Origin: Aequorivita iocasae
GTDB taxonomy: Bacteria > Bacteroidota > Bacteroidia > Flavobacteriales > Flavobacteriaceae
Direction: 5' to 3'
DNA length: 64,000 bases
NCBI RefSeq assembly: GCF_016757735.1
Contig: NZ_CP068439.1
Coordinates: 682,001-746,000 of the forward strand
Position numbers and translations under genes: made by a program. The notes beneath the pieces were generated by a model. The model had not been told where the DNA came from. It searched no databases and worked only from the letters and a program-made list of their open reading frames with translations. Below are positions 35,317 to 44,524 of the stretch, piece by piece (position 1 is the first letter of the stretch; every line of letters starts with the position of its first letter).

Positions 35317-36066
35317 ATGAAAGTGAAAACTATTTTGGTTTCCCAGCCCGAGCCTAAAATTGAGAATTCTCCCTATTTTGATTTAATAGAAAAACAAAAG
35401 GTAAAAATAGATTTTCGGCCTTTCATACACGTTGAAGGTGTATCAGGCAAAGATGTACGGGCCCAAAAAGTTGACCTTACTAATTATACTGCAATTATTC
35501 TTACCAGCAGAAATTCGGTAGACCATTACTTCAGAATTGCCGAGGAGCTACGTTTTAAGGTGCCGGATACCATGAAATATTTTTGTTTAAGTGAGGCTGT
35601 AGCCTACTACCTTCAAAAATATGTAGTCTACAGAAAGCGAAAAATCTATGTGGGGAAAAGAACTTTTTCTGAACTTGCCCCGCTCATCAAGAAATATAAA
35701 AACGAAAAATTCCTGCTTCCCACTTCAGATAAGTTGAAGCCCGAAGTCCCACAGGTTTTAAATGAGTTGAAAGTAGATTGGAAAGAAGCTACTTTCTACA
35801 AAACGGTTATCAGCGATCTTTCAGATTTGCGCGATGTATATTATGATATTTTGGTGTTTTTCAGCCCCAGTGGAATACAATCGCTGTTGGAAAATTTCCC
35901 AGATTTCAAACAAAACGAAACGCGTATTGCGGTATTCGGAAATACTACCGTAAAAGCCGCCACCGAGGTAGGCTTACGCGTGGACATTCAGGCCCCAACC
36001 CCCGAAACCCCTTCAATGACGATGGCTCTGGAAAAGTATATTAAAGAAGTGAATAATAAAAAATAA
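35317..36066 (+). CDS. hemD: Uroporphyrinogen-III synthase
   Basis: A 249-aa HemD-like protein with the weakly conserved family pattern: N-terminal ILVSQPEPKIENSPYF, AIILTSRNSVDHYF, then FFSPSGIQSLLENFP, AVFGNTTVKAATEVGL and APTPETPSMTMAL. It closes and inverts ring D of hydroxymethylbilane to form uroporphyrinogen III in haem synthesis. It is co-directional with DUF4271 and followed by a strong hairpin terminator. Confidence 0.9.
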   Translation: MKVKTILVSQPEPKIENSPYFDLIEKQKVKIDFRPFIHVEGVSGKDVRAQKVDLTNYTAIILTSRNSVDHYFRIAEELRFKVPDTMKYFCLSEAVAYYLQKYVVYRKRKIYVGKRTFSELAPLIKKYKNEKFLLPTSDKLKPEVPQVLNELKVDWKEATFYKTVISDLSDLRDVYYDILVFFSPSGIQSLLENFPDFKQNETRIAVFGNTTVKAATEVGLRVDIQAPTPETPSMTMALEKYIKEVNNKK

Positions 36067-36083
36067 GCTAGATACAATTGCAA

Positions 36084-36118
36084 TAAAAAAGGCTTGCCGC
36101 ACTGGCAAGCCTTTTTTT
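36084..36118. terminator. Strong bidirectional terminator between hemD and pckA
   Basis: Perfect stem AAAAAGGCTTGCC (36086-36098) with GGCAAGCCTTTTT (36104-36116), five-base loop, T-run on the plus strand and A-run on the other. Placed between convergent genes. Confidence 0.93.
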
Positions 36119-36136
36119 GTAATATATTTTTAGACT

Positions 36137-37738
36137 CTATGCCGAAGCAGGGGCGCCGGAAAGAATTTCTTCATTAGCATAGGCTTCAAACTTGGCGAAA
36201 TTTTCTTTAAATGAATTTGCCAATTCCTTTGCTTGAATGTCATAAGCCTTCTTGTTTTTCCAAGTTTCCTTCGGGTTTAAAATTTCTGAAGGAACATTTG
36301 GGCACGATTTCGGCATCATCAGATTGAAAATTGGATGCTTTTCAAATTCAACATTCTTTAATTTTCCTTCCAAAGCAGCAGCAATCATGGCTCTTGTGTA
36401 TTTCAATTTCATTCTGCTACCTACTCCATAAGGACCGCCGGTCCAGCCAGTATTGACCAGCCAAACGTTCACTCCAGAATCTTTCATTTTCTTGCTCAAC
36501 ATTTCGGCATATTCTGTAGGGTGAAGAGGCATAAATGGCGCACCAAAACACGCAGAAAAATTTGGCGTTGGCTCGTTAACACCTTCCTCAGTTCCGGCAA
36601 CTTTTGCCGTATAGCCACTAATGAAATGGTAAGCGGCCTGTCCTGGAGTCAATTTTGAAATAGGAGGCAAAACACCAAATGCATCTGCCGTTAAAAAGAA
36701 TATATTCCTTGGGTTGTGGCCAATGGATGGCACTTGAATATTGTTAATGTGATAGATAGGATAACTTACCCGTGTATTTTGTGTGATAGAAGTATCGGAA
36801 AAATCAACTTCGCCATTTTCATCCATTACCACATTTTCTAAGATTGCCCCGGGTTTAATGGCGTGATAAATATCTGGTTCGTTTTCTTCAGAAAGGTTAA
36901 TAACCTTTGCATAACAACCGCCTTCAAAATTAAAGATTTTGTTATCCTCAGTCCATCCGTGCTCGTCATCGCCAATTAATTTACGGTCGGGATCTGCAGA
37001 TAAAGTGGTTTTACCGGTTCCGGAAAGGCCAAAGAAAATTGCAGTCTCGCCATCTTCGCCAACGTTGGCAGAGCAGTGCATTGGCATTGTATTTTTATCT
37101 ACCGGAAGAATAAAGTTAAGGGCAGAGAATATACCTTTTTTAATTTCGCCAGTATAACCAGTTCCGCCAATTAAAGCAATTTTTCTCGTGAAGTTCAGAA
37201 TGGCAAAATTATGTTGCCTGGTTCCGTCAACTTCTGGGTCAGCTTTAAAACCTGGTGCATTCACAATAATCCACTCTGGATCAAAGGATGCCAATTCCTT
37301 TTCCGTAGGGCGCAGAAACATATTGTGGGCAAACATATTGGACCAGGGCGTTTCGTTAATTACACGGATGTTTAATTTGTATTTTTCATCGGCGCAGGCA
37401 TAGCTGTCGCGCACATAAATTTCCTTTTCAGAAAGATAATTCACAACTTTATCATAAAGCCTGTCAAACATATCTGGAGGAAATGGAATATTTATATTTC
37501 CCCACCACACTTTTTCGCGCGTTACGTTGTCTTTTACGATAAACCTGTCTTTCGGGGATCTTCCAGTAAACTCTCCGGTATTTACCGCCAAGGCGCCGCT
37601 AGCAGCTTCTTTTCCTTGACCTTTTTGCAATGTTTCGTGGTGAAGTTCTTCAGAAGAAAGTTGATATTTAACTTTTGCGTTTTTGATTCCGTATTTCTCA
37701 ACGGAAATCGTTTTTGTAGCTTGGTTTTTATCGACCAT
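36137..37738 (-). CDS. pckA: Phosphoenolpyruvate carboxykinase (ATP)
   Basis: A 533-aa gluconeogenic enzyme (oxaloacetate + ATP to PEP + CO2 + ADP). Signatures: substrate phrase GRSPKDRF near 60, CSANVGEDG, P-loop FFGLSGTGKTTLSAD (about 236-250), metal site LIGDDEHGW and the late FSACFGAPFMPLHPTEYA. The length is typical. The ATG at 37738 (MVDKNQ) is preferred; 12 extra residues from 37774 are not conserved. A consensus -7 box lies 24 bases upstream of it. Confidence 0.97.
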   Translation of the reverse strand: MVDKNQATKTISVEKYGIKNAKVKYQLSSEELHHETLQKGQGKEAASGALAVNTGEFTGRSPKDRFIVKDNVTREKVWWGNINIPFPPDMFDRLYDKVVNYLSEKEIYVRDSYACADEKYKLNIRVINETPWSNMFAHNMFLRPTEKELASFDPEWIIVNAPGFKADPEVDGTRQHNFAILNFTRKIALIGGTGYTGEIKKGIFSALNFILPVDKNTMPMHCSANVGEDGETAIFFGLSGTGKTTLSADPDRKLIGDDEHGWTEDNKIFNFEGGCYAKVINLSEENEPDIYHAIKPGAILENVVMDENGEVDFSDTSITQNTRVSYPIYHINNIQVPSIGHNPRNIFFLTADAFGVLPPISKLTPGQAAYHFISGYTAKVAGTEEGVNEPTPNFSACFGAPFMPLHPTEYAEMLSKKMKDSGVNVWLVNTGWTGGPYGVGSRMKLKYTRAMIAAALEGKLKNVEFEKHPIFNLMMPKSCPNVPSEILNPKETWKNKKAYDIQAKELANSFKENFAKFEAYANEEILSGAPASA

Positions 37739-37762
37739 ACCTTTTTTAAATTTTGTAGAGTA

Positions 37763-37770
37763 CAAAAGTA
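37763..37770 (-). promoter_or_regulatory. Probable -7 box of pckA
   Basis: Minus-strand TACTTTTG (37770-37763), 24 bases before the ATG at 37738. Its position inside the longer upstream frame also supports the shorter start. Confidence 0.55.
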
Positions 37771-37808
37771 GCAAATCTTAGAGAGATTGAAGAAAATATG
37801 AAAAACAT

Positions 37809-38207
37809 TTATTGCTTCTTTAACGAAAGCATTTTAAACGCAAACCAAATCCAGCCAATTATAAATAACAACCCGCCGATTGGGGTAATAAATCCAATTT
37901 TTGCCGAATTGAAGGGCAAAACCTCATTCAGCGCAAGCAGATAAATAGAGCCGGAAAAAAGCAATATTCCTAAAATGAAAAGCCAAAAGACGGTTTTTTT
38001 AATTTTTTCTGGAATGGAAGGGGCCAATCCCAATATCAGCAAGGCAAGACAATGATACATTTGATACCGGATGCCAGTTTCAAAAGTATTTAATGCCTCA
38101 ATTTCCACCATATTCTTTAAACCGTGTGCCCCAAAGGCTCCCATTGCAATTGTAACCGCCGTAAGAAAGGAAGCCGTTATCACTATATTTTTATCAAAAA
38201 CCGTCAT
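37809..38207 (-). CDS. DUF423 small membrane protein
   Basis: A 132-aa protein with four predicted membrane helices. It has the DUF423 phrases AMGAFGAHGLKN near 21-32, FETGIRYQMYHCLALL, and GFITPIGGLLFIIGWIWFA. The function of the family is not established. Probably monocistronic; it lies 71 bp upstream of pckA on the same strand. A -7 box is seen 47 bp upstream of its ATG. Confidence 0.92.
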   Translation of the reverse strand: MTVFDKNIVITASFLTAVTIAMGAFGAHGLKNMVEIEALNTFETGIRYQMYHCLALLILGLAPSIPEKIKKTVFWLFILGILLFSGSIYLLALNEVLPFNSAKIGFITPIGGLLFIIGWIWFAFKMLSLKKQ

Positions 38208-38254
38208 TTTTAAAATTTGGAATTAGTAATTTCGTTCTTTACAAAATCTATCCT

Positions 38255-38262
38255 CAAAGTTA
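38255..38262 (-). promoter_or_regulatory. Probable -7 box for the DUF423 gene
   Basis: Minus-strand TAACTTTG (38262-38255) matches TAnnTTTG in the 71-bp divergent spacer shared with the saccharopine-dehydrogenase-family gene. Confidence 0.45.
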
Positions 38263-38278
38263 ACAAAAAACTCCCCCA

Positions 38279-39646
38279 ATGAGAAACATATTAATAATAG
38301 GCGCAGGGAGATCTGCCACAAGTTTAATCCGCTATTTGCTAGACAAAAGTGATGAAGAAGAACTCTTTATCACCATAGGGGATATATCCATTCAATCTGC
38401 GCAAAAATTCACTTCTAACCACCCCAACGCCCGTGGAATAATGCTTGACGTTTTTAATGACGTTCAGCGAAAAGAAGCCGTTGAGAGCAGCGATTTGGTA
38501 ATTTCCATGCTGCCCGCACGCTACCACATTGAAGTGGCGCGCGACTGTATTGAATTTGGAAAACATATGGTTACGGCCTCATACGTAAGCAATGAAATGC
38601 AGGCCCTGAACCACAAAGCCGAATCAAAAGGCTTGGTCTTTATGAATGAAATCGGCCTCGATCCTGGTATTGACCATATGAGTGCCATGCAGATAATAGA
38701 TAGAATTCGTGCCAAAGGAGGAAAAATGCTGCTTTTTGAATCATTTTGTGGCGGATTGATTGCTCCGGAAAGTGATGACAACCTTTGGAATTATAAATTT
38801 ACCTGGAACCCTCGCAACGTAGTTTTGGCAGGGCAAGGTGGCGCTGCGGAATTTATTCAGGAAGGAAAATACAAGTATATTCCGTATCACCGATTGTTCC
38901 GAAGAACAGAATTCATCAATATTGAAGGCTACGGTAAGTTTGAAGTCTACGCCAATCGAAATTCATTGAAATATCAATCTGTTTACGGTATGGAAAACAT
39001 TCTCACTCTATACCGTGGAACTATACGCCGAGTAGGCTATAGTCGCGCTTGGAATATGTTTGTGCAGTTGGGCATGACGGACGACAGTTATACCATTCCC
39101 GATTCTGAAAATATGAGCTATCGCGAATTCGTAAACCTATTTCTTCCCTACTCTCCCTCAGATACGGTGGAATTGAAGCTTCGCCATGCGTTAAAAATAG
39201 ACCAAGACGATTTAATGTGGGAAAAGCTGGAAGAACTTGATCTTTTTACCAAAGAAAAAAAGCTGGGGATTAAAGACGCAACACCAGCGATGGGACTTCA
39301 AAAAATATTAGAAGACAAATGGACGCTGGCGCCACACGATAAAGATATGATTGTGATGTACCACAAATTTGGTTACGAACTTGACGGGAAAAAATACCAG
39401 ATTGACAGTCATATGACGCTTATTGGTGAAGACCAAACCCACACGGCGATGGCAAAAACCGTTGGACTTCCGGTAGCAATTGCCGCCCTTAAAATTTTAA
39501 ATGAAGAAATAACCACACCTGGCGTTCAACTTCCAATTGCGAAAGAAGTTTATGAACCAATCTTAAAGGAACTGGAAGAAAATGGAATCATTTTTCACGA
39601 AAAAGAAGTGAAATATTTGGGCTATAATCCTGATAATGTGCAGTAA
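38279..39646 (+). CDS. Saccharopine dehydrogenase family protein
   Basis: A 455-aa oxidoreductase. The N-terminal Rossmann loop is LIIGAGRSATSLIRYL. The family phrases VISMLPARYHIEVARDCIEFGKHMVTASY and EIGLDPGIDHMSAMQIID follow (the latter near 127-142), with the substrate region FCGGLIAPESDDNLWNYKF. The C-terminal part carries DKDMIVMYHKFGYE and TAMAKTVGLPVAIAAL. It resembles lysine-pathway saccharopine reductases/dehydrogenases, but the exact reaction cannot be fixed. With the glutaryl-CoA-dehydrogenase-like gene at 16 kb it hints at lysine degradation (inference). Confidence 0.87.
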   Translation: MRNILIIGAGRSATSLIRYLLDKSDEEELFITIGDISIQSAQKFTSNHPNARGIMLDVFNDVQRKEAVESSDLVISMLPARYHIEVARDCIEFGKHMVTASYVSNEMQALNHKAESKGLVFMNEIGLDPGIDHMSAMQIIDRIRAKGGKMLLFESFCGGLIAPESDDNLWNYKFTWNPRNVVLAGQGGAAEFIQEGKYKYIPYHRLFRRTEFINIEGYGKFEVYANRNSLKYQSVYGMENILTLYRGTIRRVGYSRAWNMFVQLGMTDDSYTIPDSENMSYREFVNLFLPYSPSDTVELKLRHALKIDQDDLMWEKLEELDLFTKEKKLGIKDATPAMGLQKILEDKWTLAPHDKDMIVMYHKFGYELDGKKYQIDSHMTLIGEDQTHTAMAKTVGLPVAIAALKILNEEITTPGVQLPIAKEVYEPILKELEENGIIFHEKEVKYLGYNPDNVQ

Positions 39647-39666
39647 TTGTAAAGTAATATTCAATA

Positions 39667-39694
39667 AAAAACCCGCACTATTTGCGGGTTTTCT
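39667..39694. terminator. Bidirectional terminator between two convergent genes
   Basis: Perfect stem AAAACCCGCA (39668-39677) with TGCGGGTTTT (39683-39692), five-base loop. Confidence 0.9.
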
Positions 39695-39717
39695 ATTTTA
39701 TTAAAATTTTATTTCGT

Positions 39718-40407
39718 TTATCTTCTTCCCAAGAAAATTGAGATGAAATATAGCAAGGTTGCCAAAGAACCAAGTGCTGCAACTACATATGTTCTGGCGG
39801 CCCATTTAAGTGCATCTTTTGCACCAGCATGTTCCTGTGGTGTAACCATATTATTAGTTTCCAACCAAACAAGCGCTCTTTTACTCGCGTCAAATTCTAC
39901 AGGAAGTGTGATAAAAGCAAATGCAGTTGTAACCGCAAAGAGTAAAATTCCTACTCCGAAAATCCAAGTTCCAAAAGTAGAACCAGTTGCAAAAAGAATA
40001 ATCCCAGCCATTATCACAAAATTGGAAAGTTTGCTCGAAACACTTACCGCCGGAACGATAGTGGAACGAAGTTTCAACCAACTGTAAGCAGTAGCATGTT
40101 GCACAGCGTGACCACACTCGTGTGCCGCAACCGCTGCCGCCGCTGCATTTCGCTGCATATAAACCGGCTCGCTCAAATTCACCGTTTTCTTTGAAGGATC
40201 GTAATGGTCCGTTAACTGTCCTGGGACCGAAATAACCTGTACATCGGTAATTCCGTTATCTGCTAACATTTTTTCGGCAATTTCCTTTCCACTCATTCCA
40301 TTTTGAAGGTGGATTTTGCTGTATTCCTTAAATTTGCTTTTCAATTTGTGGCTAACGTACCAACTCACCAAAAAGATAATTCCGGCAATTATATAGTATC
40401 CAAACAT
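39718..40407 (-). CDS. Membrane zinc metallopeptidase (YugP-like, Zn_peptidase_2)
   Basis: A 229-aa membrane-bound protease-like protein. One N-terminal helix anchors it. The zinc motif HECGH (HExxH type) in AAVAAHECGHAVQHA is near 115-129. Two to three helices follow (IMAGIILFATG, WIFGVGILLFAVTTAFAF), then the conserved PVEFDASKRAL, which supplies the third zinc ligand region, and a C-terminal helix. The substrate is unknown. Its own -7 box lies 25 bases upstream of the ATG. Confidence 0.9.
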   Translation of the reverse strand: MFGYYIIAGIIFLVSWYVSHKLKSKFKEYSKIHLQNGMSGKEIAEKMLADNGITDVQVISVPGQLTDHYDPSKKTVNLSEPVYMQRNAAAAAVAAHECGHAVQHATAYSWLKLRSTIVPAVSVSSKLSNFVIMAGIILFATGSTFGTWIFGVGILLFAVTTAFAFITLPVEFDASKRALVWLETNNMVTPQEHAGAKDALKWAARTYVVAALGSLATLLYFISIFLGRR

Positions 40408-40432
40408 TTTTTTAGTTTTTAAATTCTTACTT

Positions 40433-40440
40433 CAAATTTA
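40433..40440 (-). promoter_or_regulatory. Probable -7 box for the zinc metallopeptidase gene
   Basis: Minus-strand TAAATTTG (40440-40433), in the short spacer after the leuS stop codon. Confidence 0.45.
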
Positions 40441-40460
40441 ATCAAAAAGCGTGCAAATTT

Positions 40461-43445
40461 TTAACCCACGATATTTACGATTTTTCCGGGCACGATAATT
40501 ACCTTTTTCGGCGTGCGCCCCTCTAAATACTGGGCTGTCTTTTCATGTGCCATTACGGCAGATTCTATTTCTTCTTTTGAAATATCCAATGGCAATTCCA
40601 ACGTAAAACGCATTTTTCCGTTAAAGGAGATTGGGTATTCCTTAGTGCTTTCCACCAAATATTTCTCTTCAAATTTTGGGAAAGACGCTGTGGAAATACT
40701 TTCCGAATGTCCCAATTTCTCCCAAAGCTCTTCCGCAATGTGCGGCGCGTAAGGCGAAATAAGAATTGCCAACGGCTCCAAAACCTCGCGTGAATTACAT
40801 TTCTTTGCCGAAAGTTCGTTCACCGCAATCATAAAAGAGGAAACCGAAGTATTAAAACTAAAGTTCTCAATATCTTCCTGTACTTTTTTGATGGTTTTGT
40901 GAAGCGTTTTCAAACTGTCTTTTGAAGCCGAATCATCCGAAACATTAAAACTTTCATTTTCACCCGAATGATACAATTTCCAAAGTTTTTTTAGGAACCC
41001 GTGTACGCCCGTAATACCCGCGGTATTCCAAGGTTTTGCCTGCTCCAGTGGGCCGAGGAACATTTCATACATTCTTAAAGTATCGGCGCCGTATTGCTCG
41101 CAAATATCATCGGGATTTACCACGTTGTATTTGCTTTTGGACATTTTTTCTACTTCGCGGGATATTTTAAAGACACCATTCCCTTCGTCCATAAATGTGA
41201 AGCTATCTGAAGTCTCATATCTCCAATTTTTAAATTTATTCAAATCCAATTCATTTGAATTATTCACAAAAGAAACATCTACGTGAGATTTTATTAGATT
41301 ATCGTAAATTAAATCTTTCATTGGCGAAAGACTTGATTTAAAATATTCAAGCATATGAATATACATATTTCTTCTATAAACATCTTTATTATCTTTTCCT
41401 TTTATCTCCAATATAAATTTATCTAGATCTTCAAACCTTAACTTTTTATTTAATAAGTCATTTGCATAATATTCTGAGATATAGAAATGATATTTCGGAA
41501 TTGTATAAATAAACGCACTCTCCCCCAAAATCATCCCTTGGTTTATCAGTTTTTTAAAAGGTTCGTCAACAGGAACCAAACCGCGGTCGTGCATAAATTT
41601 CACCCAAAAACGGCTGTACAATAAATGGCCGGTGGCGTGCTCGCTGCCCCCAATGTACAGATCCACATTTTTCCAATAATTCAACGCTTCCTGTGAGGCA
41701 AAAACTTCGTCGCGTTTTTCACTTTCCATATAGCGGAAAAAGTACCAACTGCTGCCCGCCCAACCCGGCATGGTGTTCAATTCTAAAGGAAAAACGGTTT
41801 TGTGGTCAATCAAATCGTTGCTTACAACTTCATTGGTTTCGGTATTCCAAGCCCAAACATCGGCGCGGCCCAAAGGCGGTTCGCCTTCTTCTGTTGGCAA
41901 ATATTTTTCAACTTCGGGAAGGCGCAACGGCAAACATTCGGTTGGGATAATTTGCGGCATTCCATCCTTATAATAAATAGGGAACGGCTCGCCCCAATAG
42001 CGTTGGCGGCTAAAAACGGCATCGCGTAAACGGTAATTTATCTTTCCTTTTCCAATTCCTTTTTCTTCCAAAGCAGCGATTATTTTTTCCATCGCTTCGG
42101 AATAGGTCATTCCATTTAAAAAATCACTGTTAGTGATGATTGTATTTTCCTTATCGGAATAGGCTTCCGAAGAAATATTCGCATCCTTAAATATATTCGG
42201 AATCGGCAGATTGAAATGTTTTGCAAAATCATAATCGCGCTGATCGCCACAGGGAACGCTCATTACCGCACCCGTTCCGTAGCCTGCCAAAACATAATCC
42301 CCAATCCAAATTGGGATTTGTTTTCCGGTGAAGGGATGCTCCGCATACGCGCCCGTGAAAACACCTGTAATGGTTTTAACATCGGCCATGCGCTCGCGCT
42401 CACTTCGTTTTGCCGTAGCTTCAACATACTTTTCAACTGCTTCTTTCTGTTCGGGAGTGGTGATTTTTGAAACCAAATCGTGCTCCGGTGCCAAAACCAT
42501 AAAACTTACGCCGAAGATGGTATCGGGACGTGTAGTAAAAACAGGGATTCTAAACTCTGAATTCTGAATTTTGAATTCGACAGTTGCTCCTTTGCTTCTT
42601 CCAATCCAATTGGTCTGTGAATCCTTCAATGGTTGCGGCCAATCTATTTTATCGAGTCCGTCAAGTAAACGCTGGGCGTAGGCCGTGATGCGCATACTCC
42701 ACTGTTTCATTTTCTTACGGACAACGGAATAGCCACCACGTTCGGAAACGCCGTTTACTATTTCATCATTTGCCAAAACGGTACCGAGCTGTGGGCACCA
42801 GTTTACTTCGGTTTCGGCGAGATAGGTCAATCTATATTTTAAAAGGATTTCCTGCTTTTTCGTTTCAGAAAAACCAAGCCATTCCGAAGCTGTGAAATGC
42901 GCACTTCCCTCATCGCAGACTGCATTTATGTGAACATTTCCTTCGGAAGAAAAAATGGCGCGAAGCTCTTCAATGGAACGGGCTTTATCTAAATCTTTAT
43001 CGTACCAACTTTCAAAAAGCTGGATGAAAATCCACTGCGTCCATTTGTAATATTCAGGATTTGAAGTACGCACTTCGCGGCTCCAATCAAAAGAAAACCC
43101 TATTTTATCAAGCTGTTCACGGTAACGCGCGATGTTCTCCTCGGTAGTTTTTGCGGGATGCTGCCCTGTTTGGATTGCATATTGCTCTGCCGGAAGTCCG
43201 AATGAATCATAACCCTGCGGATGTAACACATTGAAACCTTGGTGGCGTTTGTAGCGCGCATAAATATCACTGGCAATGTACCCGAGCGGATGCCCTACGT
43301 GCAAGCCCGCGCCGGACGGATAGGGAAACATGTCCAAAACATAGTATTTTGGCTTTTCGCTATGGTTATCGGCTTTAAAAGTTTGGTTATCGGCCCAATA
43401 TTTTTGCCACTTATCTTCTATTTTGTTGAAGTGATATTTGCTCAT
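40461..43445 (-). CDS. leuS: Leucyl-tRNA synthetase
   Basis: A 994-aa class I synthetase. The HIGH motif is in PSGAGLHVGHPLGY near 43-56. The editing domain carries FTTRPDTIFGVSFM. The KMSKS motif is EKMSKSKYNVV near 762-772, and the anticodon-binding region follows. It is longer than most bacterial LeuRS (about 860-950 aa). An AT-rich stretch around residues 645-750, just before KMSKS, contains unusually Lys/Tyr/Ile-rich sequence (for example KYHFYISEYYANDLLNKK) compared with the rest of the gene. A consensus -7 box lies 47 bases before the ATG. Confidence 0.97.
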   Translation of the reverse strand: MSKYHFNKIEDKWQKYWADNQTFKADNHSEKPKYYVLDMFPYPSGAGLHVGHPLGYIASDIYARYKRHQGFNVLHPQGYDSFGLPAEQYAIQTGQHPAKTTEENIARYREQLDKIGFSFDWSREVRTSNPEYYKWTQWIFIQLFESWYDKDLDKARSIEELRAIFSSEGNVHINAVCDEGSAHFTASEWLGFSETKKQEILLKYRLTYLAETEVNWCPQLGTVLANDEIVNGVSERGGYSVVRKKMKQWSMRITAYAQRLLDGLDKIDWPQPLKDSQTNWIGRSKGATVEFKIQNSEFRIPVFTTRPDTIFGVSFMVLAPEHDLVSKITTPEQKEAVEKYVEATAKRSERERMADVKTITGVFTGAYAEHPFTGKQIPIWIGDYVLAGYGTGAVMSVPCGDQRDYDFAKHFNLPIPNIFKDANISSEAYSDKENTIITNSDFLNGMTYSEAMEKIIAALEEKGIGKGKINYRLRDAVFSRQRYWGEPFPIYYKDGMPQIIPTECLPLRLPEVEKYLPTEEGEPPLGRADVWAWNTETNEVVSNDLIDHKTVFPLELNTMPGWAGSSWYFFRYMESEKRDEVFASQEALNYWKNVDLYIGGSEHATGHLLYSRFWVKFMHDRGLVPVDEPFKKLINQGMILGESAFIYTIPKYHFYISEYYANDLLNKKLRFEDLDKFILEIKGKDNKDVYRRNMYIHMLEYFKSSLSPMKDLIYDNLIKSHVDVSFVNNSNELDLNKFKNWRYETSDSFTFMDEGNGVFKISREVEKMSKSKYNVVNPDDICEQYGADTLRMYEMFLGPLEQAKPWNTAGITGVHGFLKKLWKLYHSGENESFNVSDDSASKDSLKTLHKTIKKVQEDIENFSFNTSVSSFMIAVNELSAKKCNSREVLEPLAILISPYAPHIAEELWEKLGHSESISTASFPKFEEKYLVESTKEYPISFNGKMRFTLELPLDISKEEIESAVMAHEKTAQYLEGRTPKKVIIVPGKIVNIVG

Positions 43446-43492
43446 CTTCTTTTATTTCTTTTGAAAATTATTTCCAATGGTGGAAAGAGCCG

Positions 43493-43500
43493 CAAATTTA
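43493..43500 (-). promoter_or_regulatory. Probable -7 box of leuS
   Basis: Minus-strand TAAATTTG (43500-43493), 47 bases upstream of the leuS ATG. Confidence 0.5.
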
Positions 43501-43531
43501 AGGTTTATTGGAAGAAGTAAAACCCTATATT

Positions 43532-44332
43532 TTAAAAATTTGGATGCAGCAGATTTCCTGAATAAAGTACCCAAACCATCGAAAGAATTGCGGAAATGTT
43601 GATGGCGATTCCGAAGAGTTTCATTTGTTTCAAATTGTAGGGCTTATCTTTAAAAAAAATGAAAATATCCAAGATTAGCCAAATGGAGAACGCTGCCAAA
43701 AAGGAAGACAGCACCCAATCGTTAAACCAAAATTTCAAGATATATGCTTCAAATAAAAGCAGGAAAAGCATTAAAAACTTTGCTTTTTTTCTTCCTATTA
43801 AAACTGCAGTAGTTTTCTTTCCCACTAATCTATCTGGCTCGATATCCATAATTTCCCCCGCAATATGGGCTTGGAATGCAAAAAGTGAAAGATAGAGCAG
43901 AGTTTGCCACGGAATCATTTCCAAATCATTTAAGAGTATGCTGAAAAGTGCGGTGAAAACATAGCCAATTTGAATTAAAATCTCGAATGGTGGGCGTTCT
44001 TTCAAACGAAAGGGCTTGTAGTTGTAAATGATATTAATAACAATCATAAACAACAGCAAAATGAAGAGTTCGCCCCCTCCGATGTATGAAAAATATGCCA
44101 AAAAAGGAACCATCACGAAACAGATTTGCCATGGTACGTTTGTTAATTCTTCTTTGCTCAATTTGGCACCAAAAAGATAATTTCCCTTTCGCGGATTTAA
44201 TGAATCTGCCTTTCCGTCGGTAAAGTCATTCAAGCCATATACCAAAAAATTTAAAGGAAAAGTGACAAAGAAGAGCCCAACCCAAAAAAGTGGCCTTTCC
44301 CAAAAATTTGAAGATAGGTCAAAAGGAACCAT
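43532..44332 (-). CDS. UbiA-family prenyltransferase (N-terminus probably longer than the ATG start)
   Basis: A membrane prenyltransferase. The first Asp-rich motif is NDFTDGKAD near 35-43 (from this ATG), the second is DIEPD, and eight to nine hydrophobic helices are present. The first ATG (44332) gives 266 aa, but the frame is open upstream to a stop at 44411-44413. That stretch encodes LKISRPGLWFPTIWIY, a phrase typical of the start of this family. It contains no ATG, GTG, TTG or CTG; only ATT (44410, 44407) and ATC (44404) could initiate. A -7 box at 44427-44434 fits a start near 44410. The prenyl acceptor is unknown. Confidence 0.85.
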   Translation of the reverse strand: MVPFDLSSNFWERPLFWVGLFFVTFPLNFLVYGLNDFTDGKADSLNPRKGNYLFGAKLSKEELTNVPWQICFVMVPFLAYFSYIGGGELFILLLFMIVINIIYNYKPFRLKERPPFEILIQIGYVFTALFSILLNDLEMIPWQTLLYLSLFAFQAHIAGEIMDIEPDRLVGKKTTAVLIGRKKAKFLMLFLLLFEAYILKFWFNDWVLSSFLAAFSIWLILDIFIFFKDKPYNLKQMKLFGIAINISAILSMVWVLYSGNLLHPNF

Positions 44333-44426
44333 ATAAATCCAAATGGTTGGAAACCAAAGTCCGGGGCGGGAAATTTTTAGGGATTCTAGTAGGGTGTTTT
44401 TGATAATAATTTAATTTAAGGCACCC

Positions 44427-44434
44427 CAAATTTA
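44427..44434 (-). promoter_or_regulatory. Probable -7 box of the UbiA gene
   Basis: Minus-strand TAAATTTG (44434-44427). Transcription would start around 44420, only about 10 bases before the first ATT codon of the open frame at 44410 and nearly 90 bases before the ATG at 44332. Confidence 0.5.
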
Positions 44435-44524
44435 ATCTTATTATAACAAATTGGAAACTTTCGGCGTTGTTTAACACAAGATGCAAAATTACTTGTATTT
44501 TTACGGCAAAATTCAAAAAACCCT

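Noticed and set aside
44319-44516. A 65-codon minus-strand frame overlapping the UbiA start, possibly a frameshifted N-terminus
   Set aside because: Its sequence does not continue the UbiA pattern. The correct N-terminal phrase lies in the UbiA frame itself, so no frameshift is needed.
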